The position numbers and the translations under genes were made by a program. The notes beneath the pieces are model-generated. The model did no database searches. It was not told the origin of the DNA and saw only the letters and a list, made by a program, of their open reading frames with translations. A stretch of 64,000 bases of DNA from Shewanella profunda (GTDB lineage: Bacteria; Pseudomonadota; Gammaproteobacteria; Enterobacterales; Shewanellaceae): the NCBI RefSeq assembly GCF_023283765.1, contig NZ_JAKILG010000004.1:131872-195871 (forward strand). Reading direction: 5' to 3'. Below are positions 42,501-50,899 of the stretch, piece after piece; position 1 is the first letter of the stretch, and the number at the start of each line of letters is the position of its first letter.

Positions 42501-45101
42501 CTCTTTCGTGGTGAACCGGCAAGGCACACCCGACTCTGGCAGGGCATAGATTTTCACCGGGTCAATAACCTGGCGAATTGTCCATGATTCAGCCGAGAGC
42601 TTGGCCGTCCCTTTCCAGGTATTGATGTCCACAACCAAGATGGGTGAGTTCGGCGCGGAGGTCATGACAAGAAGACTGGAAGAGCCGACCACATCAGGAA
42701 CAGCCGGTTTAACCGGAATGCTCAAACGACCACCTGACGCACCGAAATCATGTTGGCTCATGATCCCCATTGTCTGGCCCGGCTCGATACGCACCCCATT
42801 CACCACCAGCGGCACTTTCGCATCAGAACGGAGGGTCGCAAACACGTCGTATGAACCTGTCACGACAGCACCATCACTGAGCGTCAGCGGCTTGGTCTCG
42901 ATGATCCGCTTGCCATCTGCATGAACAAATTCATGAGTGACAGCGGGGACCATAACCTTGCCATCCATCCCATCCGCCAGCATCACCTGACGCGGTTTGT
43001 ACTCGAAGCCAACCGCCTTTTGAACCGCGTTGCCTTGTGCGTCCTCACCGGAAACAGTCAGCGTGTAAGATTCCCCTTCCTTCAAAGACGGGAACATTAC
43101 CGGGTACTCAAGGCGGAATCGACCTTTCGACTCCTCACGCCAAGACAACTGCACCTTGTCATCGGCTGGGCCTCCGACGAGGGCAATAGAGGTCAGCTTA
43201 GGACTCGGGTCGGCAGTATCAGTCAAGGTGATTACAACATCATCCAAAGACTGGATTGGTGCTCCATCACTGATCGATACGGTTAGTGTCGGCGCTGAAT
43301 TATCTATGCTCATAGCATATTGGGAGCCAGTGAATACCTGCTTAACCTCATTACCGAAAGCATCTTTAGCTACGAGAGATATGCCGGTATATGTGCCCTC
43401 TGACAGATTCTCAGCAGAAAATGTGAAAAACCAATCATTTGTGCTACTACGAAGAACTTCAGTACGAGACAACGGACGTTCTTCGCCAGTCGAGGTTATC
43501 GCAGACGCACTTGAGTTGTTAGAAATAACCCACTGGTTAACCCCCCAACCGTCAAATGAATCAGGCTCACGGAAATGAGCTTTAAAAATCCGCCCATTTC
43601 GTTCTAACCCAGCAATTTCAGGAGGGTTAAGGTCATAGCAGAACGTTGCCCCAATCCGATCAGACGGAAGTTCAGGCTTCCCTTCCGGTCGAGACCAATA
43701 TCCAGGCCATGAACATGAGCGCCCACTGAACGATATATCCGTATCCACTTCTGCATAAGAAGCATTTGCCGGAATTTTAGTAGTAGGCAACCAAGATCCC
43801 CATAACTCCTGAGCGTAAGGTCTCGGCTCAACATGAAATCTCAGTTTTTTATAATGGTTAACTGAGCTCATATTAATGGTTTCACCGCGGACCCACTGAC
43901 CATCATCCCTAAGATATTCAACATACTTACCGATGGGAGCCAAGCTAACCGATGGATCAGCTTTCACACTGACGGATGTATTACCAAGAGAGTTCATAAC
44001 CCAGTCGTAAATAATAAACGACTTAGTTTTTGTCCCATGTTGCTGGAATACATCAGCTTGCGTCTGCCGATAATCATATGTACCGTCTTCGGCAATGATA
44101 TTGCCTTCAATACAGTTTTTATAATCACACCAGTTACCGCTTTGAGCACCGTAAGGTGAAGAAGGATAGGAGTTTGTTTTGGGTATCCGGTAGAGCACCC
44201 TGTAGGTATCGGAATAAATGGTCATTCCGTTCTGATAAGGCGCAAAACCTGATAGGGCCTGACCATTAACCTTAAAAGTTGAGGCCTGCGGGTTCTTAGG
44301 GTCATACACTGCTACTGGCTCAGGATTCTCTCCAGACTTTGCACCTACTGAATCCCAAGCAATAGGATAGGCTATTGACCCTTTGTTCCCTGCTTTATCC
44401 AGGGCCTCGAAATGAAGCGTATATAGATCCTCCCCATTAGGGAACACAGTGCTCCAGTTCAACAACTGGCCTTGGCCGTTGGCGTAATTAACCGAGACAA
44501 CAGGACTCCTCTTGCCTTTGCTATCTACAGCATACGCCTGTATAGAGGAAACCGAAGAACCGGCATCAGATGCAGACACATCTATACCTGAAAATCGGTT
44601 AGGACCTCGCAGTAGCGTTCCATCAGAAAGCGCCCGGTTCCATTCCCCTTTTACTGTCACGTTTGCCAAACTTGGCGCTGTCGTATCGACTTGAAGCGGG
44701 TATTCATCAGTCTGAACGGAACTTCCGTCTGACGCCAGTATTTCGGCCCTTAGTTTGTAGACTCCCTCGGAAGGAGCCGGTAGTTGAAGTTCCGCACCAT
44801 AGTAGGATTTTCCACCCACTGTGATGCGATCAGTAGCCCCAAGAAGGTGGCTGGTCGCTGTCGAAACCACTGTTCCATCCGACCGAATCACCGAAATCTT
44901 TACCTTTCGGTCGATACCGGCACTCAAGGCAAACGAGATATTGCCCGTTGGGTTGGCATAGTTGGCATTCGGAGTCAGAGACCGTTGCGTACCATCTGGA
45001 GCCTTAAAGGTGTATTCCAGCAGCTCTGCATGAGCAGCACCAGCGGTAAGAACCGCCAGAGCCCCAAGCATCGCCGGAATTTTAGGCTTGAAATTGATCA
45101 T
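39570..45101 (-). CDS. giant exported Ig-like-domain protein
   Basis: Encodes 1843 aa with a signal peptide (cleavage near AHA-EL at about 24-25). The body is beta-rich with repeated Ig/PKD-like units, for example segments reading VDTTAPSLANVTV, VDNSAPTLTVSIS, GEYQVRAKVVN and GDYNIKVTVRD. Related plasmids carry a large DUF4165/Ig-like protein at this place, and IncHI1 R27 encodes large Ig-like surface proteins needed for efficient conjugation. It probably acts at the cell surface. The start at 45101 follows GGAGAATGCG. It has its own box and terminator, so it is separately transcribed. About 43.3-45.1 kb is more AT-rich than the rest. Confidence 0.8.
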   Translation of the reverse strand: MINFKPKIPAMLGALAVLTAGAAHAELLEYTFKAPDGTQRSLTPNANYANPTGNISFALSAGIDRKVKISVIRSDGTVVSTATSHLLGATDRITVGGKSYYGAELQLPAPSEGVYKLRAEILASDGSSVQTDEYPLQVDTTAPSLANVTVKGEWNRALSDGTLLRGPNRFSGIDVSASDAGSSVSSIQAYAVDSKGKRSPVVSVNYANGQGQLLNWSTVFPNGEDLYTLHFEALDKAGNKGSIAYPIAWDSVGAKSGENPEPVAVYDPKNPQASTFKVNGQALSGFAPYQNGMTIYSDTYRVLYRIPKTNSYPSSPYGAQSGNWCDYKNCIEGNIIAEDGTYDYRQTQADVFQQHGTKTKSFIIYDWVMNSLGNTSVSVKADPSVSLAPIGKYVEYLRDDGQWVRGETINMSSVNHYKKLRFHVEPRPYAQELWGSWLPTTKIPANASYAEVDTDISFSGRSCSWPGYWSRPEGKPELPSDRIGATFCYDLNPPEIAGLERNGRIFKAHFREPDSFDGWGVNQWVISNNSSASAITSTGEERPLSRTEVLRSSTNDWFFTFSAENLSEGTYTGISLVAKDAFGNEVKQVFTGSQYAMSIDNSAPTLTVSISDGAPIQSLDDVVITLTDTADPSPKLTSIALVGGPADDKVQLSWREESKGRFRLEYPVMFPSLKEGESYTLTVSGEDAQGNAVQKAVGFEYKPRQVMLADGMDGKVMVPAVTHEFVHADGKRIIETKPLTLSDGAVVTGSYDVFATLRSDAKVPLVVNGVRIEPGQTMGIMSQHDFGASGGRLSIPVKPAVPDVVGSSSLLVMTSAPNSPILVVDINTWKGTAKLSAESWTIRQVIDPVKIYALPESGVPCRFTTKEDVAMAADPIRDPVCLLQWDRTPDEAEQTTQDNNGMKVAGLVGQAVSIGEQPVEYSLYLFSGDGSKVKVGSGSQNLTVTTAYGSVGYTPIDDIAQVNRVIEDFDVNFKQSKGPDCSITLSADRAKNEAANKAVGSASRTCLFEWQQIPDGLVQDPLSESPSLSGSLAENGDHPLGWRVSIFTRNGTRVTLNDETFNVEAVDPPAPTVELASDYNFKDNIYMVPMTGNYLGDAIINSERADLDIAISRNSDVLESETFIPGWGATNKVYRRINTDERALWEETTYKVNAAYNKVPDVKTEVVYRAISAPSDSIRPIVEVEGDTAIDTQALPVRVLIRDQYKPDGDYDANTMGAWKVRLIQQKAYNETVALTDYAEASNGEAQFSVDLSGVDTSSVRIAAEAVLESPVEGYNRTELSIRPAFLTVLRGGAIGAGVEARKLSGEAPFTAVFKLSLDDRQDLRATGQVVWETSKDDGKTWEQFIPEDRYKYQLVKTFDKGEYQVRAKVVNVNSGAEKYTEAVSVVAYDKPDIAVVGPTTLFVGSEGKYTANLTLNDEPISGGNAVVEWSTDGGKTYAQTGDSITLSSDEETRYRLWARVRSATAPADDGYAYEVAKTAVDFRAVKAPRPYVTGPRVIETGKKYVFKAETSLPYRGMDVKLNGFFTLPDGSIVQGDTAEYVPSDTDLNQATVETKYTTWIEGYRDQGAEASHSLRSRVWQYVWPSFGMQVRKNADVAPATITASVRPIAFNGKLEEPTYEWELPEGAVIQDQRQDIVRSFVINEPGDYNIKVTVRDARGHETVIEQPLKIGQAAPYAIDLQYSGSNKYEREPLDVLLRPYISGGHPRDRISTRVYSVDGTPLESSGYYGRATLGAGEHSIKLKITSEMGHEAEGEVNINVAENKLPACSLSSRETVGSWIVYANCEDTDGRMKSYEWTIAGELQSISSDRVTISKGTYETMPTISLVGVDDSGGKSEAVTMN

Positions 45102-45182
45102 CGCATTCTCCATTCGTTTTGAGTTACAAGAACCCAATGCTGGAGGTTACGGGAGGGAGTGCATAAACATGGGCTGTGGAAG

Positions 45183-45197
45183 TGCCCTTTTTGAGCA
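45183..45197 (-). promoter_or_regulatory. activator-like box upstream of the giant gene
   Basis: Leftward TGCTCAAAAAGGGCA followed by CTT. Confidence 0.55.
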
Positions 45198-45240
45198 AAT
45201 AAGGAAATAGTTGGAATTTGTTATGACTGGACTTTTTGCC

Positions 45241-45269
45241 AAAAAATAAGGGCAGCTTTTAGGCTGCCC
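45241..45269 (-). terminator. intrinsic terminator after traA
   Basis: Leftward GGGCAGC-CTAAAA-GCTGCCC followed by TTATTTTTT. Confidence 0.85.
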
Positions 45270-45301
45270 CTATCACCCGTTGATTAACGGCAAGGTGTCT
45301 T

Positions 45302-45685
45302 TTACACCCCCAGGCCATTGCTGAGTTGCACAACAGCCGGGATGACCTTCTCTGCATGTTCCAGAGTAGCAGACATGATGGATTCCACTACGGTCGGGGA
45401 GTTGTACAGGCCCATACCGCCACCGATACCCATAGCGAAAGCCATGAGGCTCTGGCGAGCGATACCACCAACAACACCGACCAGGATCATCGCACCCGCA
45501 ACGATTCGACCCAAAGTACCTTGGGTCCAATCCTTGAGAGTTACCCATACGTCGTCAAACGCTGTACCACCAGTACCAGCGTGGGCCTGATCCGGCACGA
45601 GCAGGAAGGCTACCGCCATCAACCCCAGGAAGAGGAAGAGTGCGTTGTTTTTACTTGAGGCATTCGCCAACTGATTTGCGTTCAT
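45302..45685 (-). CDS. traA: TraA-like prepilin
   Basis: Encodes 127 aa: a long leader ending in a hydrophobic stretch and AHA-GTGG cleavage site (near 35-36), then a mature part of about 90 aa with two hydrophobic helices, as in F-type pilin. It is the last gene of the traLEKBVA operon. The ATG at 45685 is preferred because AGGAG lies 9 bases upstream; the ATG at 45694 abuts the SD. Confidence 0.75.
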   Translation of the reverse strand: MNANQLANASSKNNALFLFLGLMAVAFLLVPDQAHAGTGGTAFDDVWVTLKDWTQGTLGRIVAGAMILVGVVGGIARQSLMAFAMGIGGGMGLYNSPTVVESIMSATLEHAEKVIPAVVQLSNGLGV

Positions 45686-45697
45686 CAAGAACATCTC

Positions 45698-46276
45698 CTA
45701 TTTGGTTGTTTCAGACTTCGGTTCGTGTTGTACCGTTTGCAGCGGTCTCAAAACTGGCTCACTTTGCGGTGTGCCATCCCCAATCACCCACCTGCGCGGT
45801 TCGATTTCGGTATAGACATACCCTGTCACGATGAGATCACCATTGGTGTCCTCCCAGGGAGCTACCCAAATCCGCATAACCTGTGCTGGTGTACGAATTG
45901 GAATCGGGCGATCCGGAAGACGCGGTGCGACATAGTTGTCAATCACCGGGTCTCCGGAGCTAGATGAGTTCGCTGAAACGTTTGAGGAACCTTCGCCATC
46001 CGCTTCCGCTTTGGCCTCGACTTCCTCTGGTTTCATTGGGCGCGGGACATTTCCGTCATTGGTTGCGGCGTAAACGTCTCGCGCTGACATACACTGAACA
46101 CCATTCGGCATTCCCGGACAGCTATACTCATCCTTGCCGATGTTGAACGTCGAACAGCCCGACAAAATAAGTAGCGCTGCACCCACCCCCAACATCTTTG
46201 CGGATCTTACTGCCTGTTCCTTTTGAGCCTCGCCTCTGGAACTGCCCTTTCTGGTCAAAATGTTCAAATTTTTCAT
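45698..46276 (-). CDS. traV: TraV, outer-membrane lipoprotein of the transfer apparatus
   Basis: Encodes 192 aa with a lipobox (LSGC at about 38-41) and CPGMPNGVQC, the Cys motif of TraV. It links TraK to TraB in the F-type core complex. The start overlaps traB (ATGA). The first codons hold an activator-box-like sequence (see 46243). Confidence 0.88.
   Translation of the reverse strand: MKNLNILTRKGSSRGEAQKEQAVRSAKMLGVGAALLILSGCSTFNIGKDEYSCPGMPNGVQCMSARDVYAATNDGNVPRPMKPEEVEAKAEADGEGSSNVSANSSSSGDPVIDNYVAPRLPDRPIPIRTPAQVMRIWVAPWEDTNGDLIVTGYVYTEIEPRRWVIGDGTPQSEPVLRPLQTVQHEPKSETTK
46243..46257 (-). promoter_or_regulatory. box-like sequence inside traV
   Basis: Leftward TGACCAGAAAGGGCA followed by GTTCC, in codons 7-13 of traV. 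Same layout as the box at 63430 but inside coding sequence, so possibly chance. Confidence 0.25.
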
Positions 46277-47589
46277 TTCTTGGTTCCCCCGGTGGAACGA
46301 ATTTGTAGCTTGGTTCCTTTGGTCACGATGATGTCTACCTGACGGCCAGCATCGACCTCGATAACGGGGAAGATGCCTTCGGCCATGTCGATATAGAACT
46401 GAGCGATGCGATCTAGCGCCTTACTGGCCCCCTTCACTGCTGCTCCCTGCAACATCTGGTCGGAGAACACAGACTGGTACTGGGTATTTGAGCCAGGGTT
46501 AGTGCTGACGACCGGCACAGGATTGACGTCAAAGGCTTCGGAAACGCCACCAAGGAAGCCTGCCATCAAGCTCTTGGCGATGATTTGCCCCTGCTTCGAT
46601 ACGACGCGACCACGGACACCGGCCTTACCGTCTTCACCCACTGCATAGGAATCCAGCTTCGCTTCTATGACCCCCCCATCATCCCGAACGCACGAGAAGG
46701 TCTCGCCACGCAGGTACGCTCGCTCTGAACTGAGATCTCCATAGCCTGAAACAATCAGGAAGCACTCACGAACATCCGCACGGAAGCGGTTAGGCAAAAT
46801 AGCCTCTTTCTGAATCCTGAGGGTCGAAGGGAACGGATCTCGACGAGCACCTTGAGATGTTGGTGCGTCCATACCGTTGATGAGCACCCCTGTCAGGATG
46901 GAGCCAGAAGGTAGGTAGATAGACTCATCATCCTTGTTGTCCTTCTCTTCAACTTCTGGCGCTTTCTGCGAGTAGCTCACTATTTGGATGCCTGGTTTAG
47001 TTGCATCACGACCATCTCCCTTGCCAGTTGCAGGAGCCCCACCCTTCGAGTCAGGAAGCGGTGCGTCCCGAAAAAAGGATGCTGGATCTTTGTAGTCGAG
47101 CTTTTTCTCCATGAACTGACCATCACCACCAGATGCACCATTAACATCGGCTCTGGCATCCTCTGATGAAGAGGATGTTTTTCCACCAGCAGCGCCGGTT
47201 TCGACTTTCTTAGCCAATTCCATGTTCTTCTGGGTCAGGCGGTCCAAATCTTGACGAAGGCGGGTCATCTCACGGCCAACATCACTGGATTTCCCGGCAG
47301 TGGTTTTGGTTTCCTCCAGCTCTTTCTTGACTCGTTCCAGCTCCTTTTTCAGGTCGGAGTTTTCACGAGACACCATCTTCACATCGGCAGACAACGAATC
47401 TATCCCGATCTCACGGGTGTTTTTGTCTGTGAGAACGTGCTTGATGGTTTCTTGGCGACCGCGCTTCTCTTCTTTCTTGGGTTCACCAGAGAACATTGTC
47501 ACGACCGCAAAAAGAACGAAGACGCCGCCAGCGATAGACACCCAACGCTTCTTGTTGGGGTCTAACTGTGTCCAAAATCGCTTAATCAT
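46273..47589 (-). CDS. traB: TraB, VirB10-like core-complex protein
   Basis: Encodes 438 aa. One membrane helix (about 14-31), a long coiled coil (about 55-115), a Ser/Gly-rich linker and the VirB10-like C-terminal domain (LPSGSILTGVLINGMDAP...). It spans the envelope from the inner to the outer membrane. ATGA overlap with traK. Confidence 0.92.
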   Translation of the reverse strand: MIKRFWTQLDPNKKRWVSIAGGVFVLFAVVTMFSGEPKKEEKRGRQETIKHVLTDKNTREIGIDSLSADVKMVSRENSDLKKELERVKKELEETKTTAGKSSDVGREMTRLRQDLDRLTQKNMELAKKVETGAAGGKTSSSSEDARADVNGASGGDGQFMEKKLDYKDPASFFRDAPLPDSKGGAPATGKGDGRDATKPGIQIVSYSQKAPEVEEKDNKDDESIYLPSGSILTGVLINGMDAPTSQGARRDPFPSTLRIQKEAILPNRFRADVRECFLIVSGYGDLSSERAYLRGETFSCVRDDGGVIEAKLDSYAVGEDGKAGVRGRVVSKQGQIIAKSLMAGFLGGVSEAFDVNPVPVVSTNPGSNTQYQSVFSDQMLQGAAVKGASKALDRIAQFYIDMAEGIFPVIEVDAGRQVDIIVTKGTKLQIRSTGGTKK

Positions 47590-48503
47590 TGGGCACCTCC
47601 CAGCAGCGATGGACGCTTAGACGTTGGTGCGAGACCACGCTTCTGCTTCTTCGCCACATAGATCTCCGTCTTCTGGCCGGGCTCAAGCACGTTAAGCGGC
47701 CACGTAGTCACCGCAGCCACATCCCAGCTCCCACACAACGCCTCTTTGAACTCAATAGGCTGATCAGAGACGTTCAGGGCGACACCGATGAACACGTTAA
47801 GGTGGTGGCCCATCATGTATTGCCCCTTGCTGAAATCCACCTTTACCCCAGGATGAGCGCAGCTCGGCACCGCAGCACCAGCAGGGATGCGGTTCAACGT
47901 GTAACCTTGAGGGACTTCACCAAGAGCAATCTTGCGGAATACTGACCGGATGGTTTCGACATAAGGCTGGCTCTGTTCCCAGGTCTCAGCCTTGGTATTG
48001 GCAAAAGCACCAGTGATACCTACACCACCATCGAGCTTGAGAAAGACTTCTCTGGGCGGAATACGACGGGGAACCATCGTCAGGCTGAGAGCTTGGGCTT
48101 CCGAGCCTTTTTCAGTAATGAACATAGTCACCGGATACTGCTTATCCGTGGCGACATAGACCACATTCTCTTTGATGCAGACCTCACCACACTGGCCGTT
48201 ATCCGTCGCCCCGGTCAGAGATGTTGAAACGATCTCAGGATTGCTGAAAGGCGTGACGATTCGGTTCGGATGACCAACGGCTATCGGGATGATCTGGTTA
48301 ACCCCCGGCTTCATCGTCAGTAAGGGGTTTTCATTCATGCTGCCCACAACCTCATGGGAGCTTTGTCCTGACGTCACAGGGGCAGGAACATCCTTTTTCA
48401 TAACACTGGCCGGGACAACAGGAATGTCATCCGAGGCATAGGCCATTGAAGTTCCAAGCGCCAAGGACAGCGCCAGGAGCGAAAGTTTAGCGTTGTTCTT
48501 CAT
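47586..48503 (-). CDS. traK: TraK, secretin-like core-complex protein
   Basis: Encodes 305 aa with a signal peptide (cleavage near AYA-SD). The C-terminal half matches F-type TraK, the VirB9-like protein of the outer-membrane ring. The start overlaps traE by 17 bp with a GGAGAAAGC SD. Confidence 0.88.
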   Translation of the reverse strand: MKNNAKLSLLALSLALGTSMAYASDDIPVVPASVMKKDVPAPVTSGQSSHEVVGSMNENPLLTMKPGVNQIIPIAVGHPNRIVTPFSNPEIVSTSLTGATDNGQCGEVCIKENVVYVATDKQYPVTMFITEKGSEAQALSLTMVPRRIPPREVFLKLDGGVGITGAFANTKAETWEQSQPYVETIRSVFRKIALGEVPQGYTLNRIPAGAAVPSCAHPGVKVDFSKGQYMMGHHLNVFIGVALNVSDQPIEFKEALCGSWDVAAVTTWPLNVLEPGQKTEIYVAKKQKRGLAPTSKRPSLLGGAQ

Positions 48504-49113
48504 GCTTTCTCCGGTTTTCTTCTTTGCGCTGGAGTTGCTCCAAAACAGTTTTGGTGCGTGGCTTTCCTACATAGGTGTCGATGTAGTCCAGCACGGGCGC
48601 GTAGTTTGAAATCTTGATGGCGAACTCGTAGGAGCGTTCGCTACGCTCTTCGTTAGAAGAAGCCCCTTTGACGTAGGAATATCCGTAGACAAACACCTTG
48701 TCGCTCTTGGGCTCGTACTCAACAAAACGCGGCTCAAACCGCATGGTTACGCGGTCGTTCTTGATCTGTTGAGCTTGAATTTCGATGGCATCAATCACGT
48801 CCTGATAGATGCTCGGGGAGAGAAGCGGGGTGATCCGTTCTTTCACAAAGTCAACGGTTCCTGGCGTCACATTGCCAAGGAGCTGAGCAAAAGCGAAACC
48901 CCAAGCCTCTTTATAGGACTGAGAGGCGTTATTTTTCGTCACCCAGGCTTCTTCCGTGAGCGTGAAAGGCTGGATAGTGACGATGGTTTCCTTGCTGAAT
49001 ACTTGGACCACCAGCAGGAAAACGATAGCAATAAGACCACCCTGGAAGATTCGTCCCCACTTATTTTCTGTTTGGGTCCCTTCCCAGGTCTTGAGATACT
49101 TTTTCAGGTTCAA
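48487..49113 (-). CDS. traE: TraE, VirB5/VirB8-like transfer protein
   Basis: Encodes 208 aa with one N-terminal membrane helix (about 27-44). It starts at a TTG that overlaps the traL stop (TTGA) and has a strong GGAGGTATTTGCC SD. F-type TraE acts in pilus assembly at the inner membrane. Confidence 0.88.
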   Translation of the reverse strand: MNLKKYLKTWEGTQTENKWGRIFQGGLIAIVFLLVVQVFSKETIVTIQPFTLTEEAWVTKNNASQSYKEAWGFAFAQLLGNVTPGTVDFVKERITPLLSPSIYQDVIDAIEIQAQQIKNDRVTMRFEPRFVEYEPKSDKVFVYGYSYVKGASSNEERSERSYEFAIKISNYAPVLDYIDTYVGKPRTKTVLEQLQRKEENRRKHEEQR

Positions 49114-49391
49114 GGCAAATACCTCCGGACAAACGGGTTCTTGAGAGATTTGGCCTTGGTCATGATGAACCCGGCCCAGTAGATCATGTGGAGCAGGTAT
49201 CCATCCGGATGGTTATCCCTGAATCGGCGATAAAGGTTGGTCACAAGTAACCCCCCCAGAAAGCAGATCAGGGCCTTACCGATGATGACCCCTATCGTTA
49301 GCCCCAAAAGCATTGGGGCCAACTCATCTGCGCTCCACAACAGCAGATGCGGGGGCTCATCGACCCGGCGCGGTATCTTTACAGGCTTCAT
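49110..49391 (-). CDS. traL: TraL, inner-membrane transfer protein
   Basis: Encodes 93 aa with two hydrophobic segments, as in F-type TraL (VirB3-like). First gene of the traLEKBVA operon, 71 bp downstream of the box at 49462. Confidence 0.85.
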   Translation of the reverse strand: MKPVKIPRRVDEPPHLLLWSADELAPMLLGLTIGVIIGKALICFLGGLLVTNLYRRFRDNHPDGYLLHMIYWAGFIMTKAKSLKNPFVRRYLP

Positions 49392-49461
49392 AGCAACCCT
49401 CTTCTTTTCCTAGTGGCCTGTATTCTCATTCAGGGTCACTGATTTTCTGCCACGGCTTCGC

Positions 49462-49475
49462 GCCCTTTTCGGGCA
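49462..49475 (-). promoter_or_regulatory. activator-like box upstream of traL
   Basis: Leftward TGCCCGAAAAGGGC, nearly symmetric. Lies between the terminator at 49498 and traL. Confidence 0.6.
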
Positions 49476-49490
49476 CTTCCAGCGACAAAT

Positions 49491-49519
49491 AAAAAAAGGC
49501 GGCCTAAGCCGCCTTTTTT
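49491..49519. terminator. bidirectional intrinsic terminator
   Basis: GGCGGC-CTAA-GCCGCC with A-run and T-run on either side; ends the small unit 49536-50056. Confidence 0.88.
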
Positions 49520-49535
49520 GCGTTTACTGGATCGG

Positions 49536-49901
49536 TTATTGATTTTGAGGAACCGCTTCCGAATGTTTTTCCGAAGCCGCAACGCTAACTTCATTGGCTG
49601 GTCGGGCCACCCCCAGAGTTTTCACTTCCTTGTTAGCATTGGCTTTAAACTTGAACATCAGACTGTACGCCGCCAGCAGGAAGAAGCTGAGAATGCCCCA
49701 GTAGGTCTGAACCGTGCCCAGAGCCTTGGCCGGGTCACTTGCAGCTCTGTTGGCCGTATCAGCAGCCAACTTAACCCACTGACTCCAGTCAAAACCTGCC
49801 GCAAAAGCAGACAGCCAAAACGCGACGGCCACTGGAACGATGAAGATGCACATCAGCACCGCGTTCATCAAAAACCAGAAAAATTGTTTATTAAGGTTCA
49901 C
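49536..49901 (-). CDS. membrane protein, unknown
   Basis: Encodes about 121 aa from a GTG at 49901 preceded by GGGAGGAAGT; an ATG at 49913 overlaps the stop of the 47-aa gene and is the alternative start. Two hydrophobic helices (about 5-30 and 62-82) flank a loop. It lies immediately before the terminator and the traL operon. No recognised family. Confidence 0.6.
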   Translation of the reverse strand: MNLNKQFFWFLMNAVLMCIFIVPVAVAFWLSAFAAGFDWSQWVKLAADTANRAASDPAKALGTVQTYWGILSFFLLAAYSLMFKFKANANKEVKTLGVARPANEVSVAASEKHSEAVPQNQ

Positions 49902-49912
49902 ACTTCCTCCCA

Positions 49913-50056
49913 TTAACCTAGAAAATTGAATGCGTGTTCCAGGTTCATCCCTGCAACAACACCTATAACGAACATCACCTGCCAGACAAGGAACTGCCAG
50001 GAGATGAATGAACCAGATGAGCTTTCGCTTTCTCTGACGTGAGCTTGTGCGGACAT
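49913..50056 (-). CDS. 47-aa small membrane protein
   Basis: MSAQAHVRESESS... followed by one hydrophobic helix (FLVWQVMFVIGVVAG). GGAGGGTCT precedes the ATG, and the stop is joined to the next gene. It is directly downstream of the box at 50133, which has a TAGATT -10-like hexamer 17 bases after GGGC. Function unknown. Confidence 0.6.
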   Translation of the reverse strand: MSAQAHVRESESSSGSFISWQFLVWQVMFVIGVVAGMNLEHAFNFLG

Positions 50057-50132
50057 AGACCCTCCAAATAACTTGTCGTCATCACGGAGTAATCGTCTCT
50101 TAATTGATCAATCTAGGAACAGTGCTGTTACG

Positions 50133-50146
50133 GCCCATTTTGGGCA
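50133..50146 (-). promoter_or_regulatory. activator-like box
   Basis: Leftward TGCCCAAAATGGGC with TAGATT 17 bases downstream, heading the 47-aa and 121-aa genes. One of the best boxes with a promoter. Confidence 0.6.
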
Positions 50147-50193
50147 CTTTATGGAGGTTTATTCGAGGAGATGATAAGAGCGGGAGGCGAAAA

Positions 50194-50211
50194 ACTTTCA
50201 CATGTGAAAGT
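50194..50211. repeat. 18-bp perfect palindrome, copy 3
   Basis: ACTTTCACATGTGAAAGT in the intergenic gap 50147-50236, between the traI-side genes and the small unit. Confidence 0.6.
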
Positions 50212-50236
50212 TCAAAGCGGCCAATGGCCGCTTGTT

Positions 50237-50899
50237 TCACACTGTTCTATTGTAACGGAGTTCTCGATAAGCATCCCATGCTTGCTCTGATGAGACACCT
50301 CGACGACCAACATCTGTGGCGCACTCAAGGTCCATCTTGTACTGCTTAACCTTCTGGTCTGCTGTATCGCCCCAGCTCATGGCTGATGGGTACTTGGAAA
50401 CACTAAACACATTTTCAAGTTCAGCCTGATAGTCGTCGTTTTGTAACAGAGGTTCGGTTTCACCATCATCCCAGCGAATGTAAGCCTTACCCTGGAGAGC
50501 CTTCAAATGCAAAGGCACCAGTAAGGTGGAAATCACTTCGTCAGCCCTGATGTCTTTGTAAGCACACCAGTGAGGTTTAACGGTGATCACACCATTTACC
50601 AAAACGATGTCACACGCCAGTGTCGCTTCAACATTATCGTTAACATCCTGCCGAGCGTAGATCTCCACGAAACCAACCTGCTCTGGAACAACCTTGTCGA
50701 TGAAGCTCCAAAAGCTGGGGTACGACGTTCCATCGCTGAGCGTCAACTGACCGTCATGCTCTTTCAGCATACGGTTCAGTTGTGCAGTGAAGAACTCTGC
50801 CGACACTTTTCTTGCCAATGGTTCCATATCACTCAGTCGTAGAGTGGCTCCTCCACTCCCCTCATACACCTCTCCAAAAAAGAAATCTCTCTTACGCAT
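50237..50899 (-). CDS. hypothetical protein
   Basis: Encodes 220 aa, acidic, no signal peptide or known domain. ATG overlaps the stop of the upstream secreted protein gene (TAATG), with a GGAGGCAAAGTCTA SD region. Last gene of the traI-downstream operon. Confidence 0.6.
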   Translation of the reverse strand: MRKRDFFFGEVYEGSGGATLRLSDMEPLARKVSAEFFTAQLNRMLKEHDGQLTLSDGTSYPSFWSFIDKVVPEQVGFVEIYARQDVNDNVEATLACDIVLVNGVITVKPHWCAYKDIRADEVISTLLVPLHLKALQGKAYIRWDDGETEPLLQNDDYQAELENVFSVSKYPSAMSWGDTADQKVKQYKMDLECATDVGRRGVSSEQAWDAYRELRYNRTV

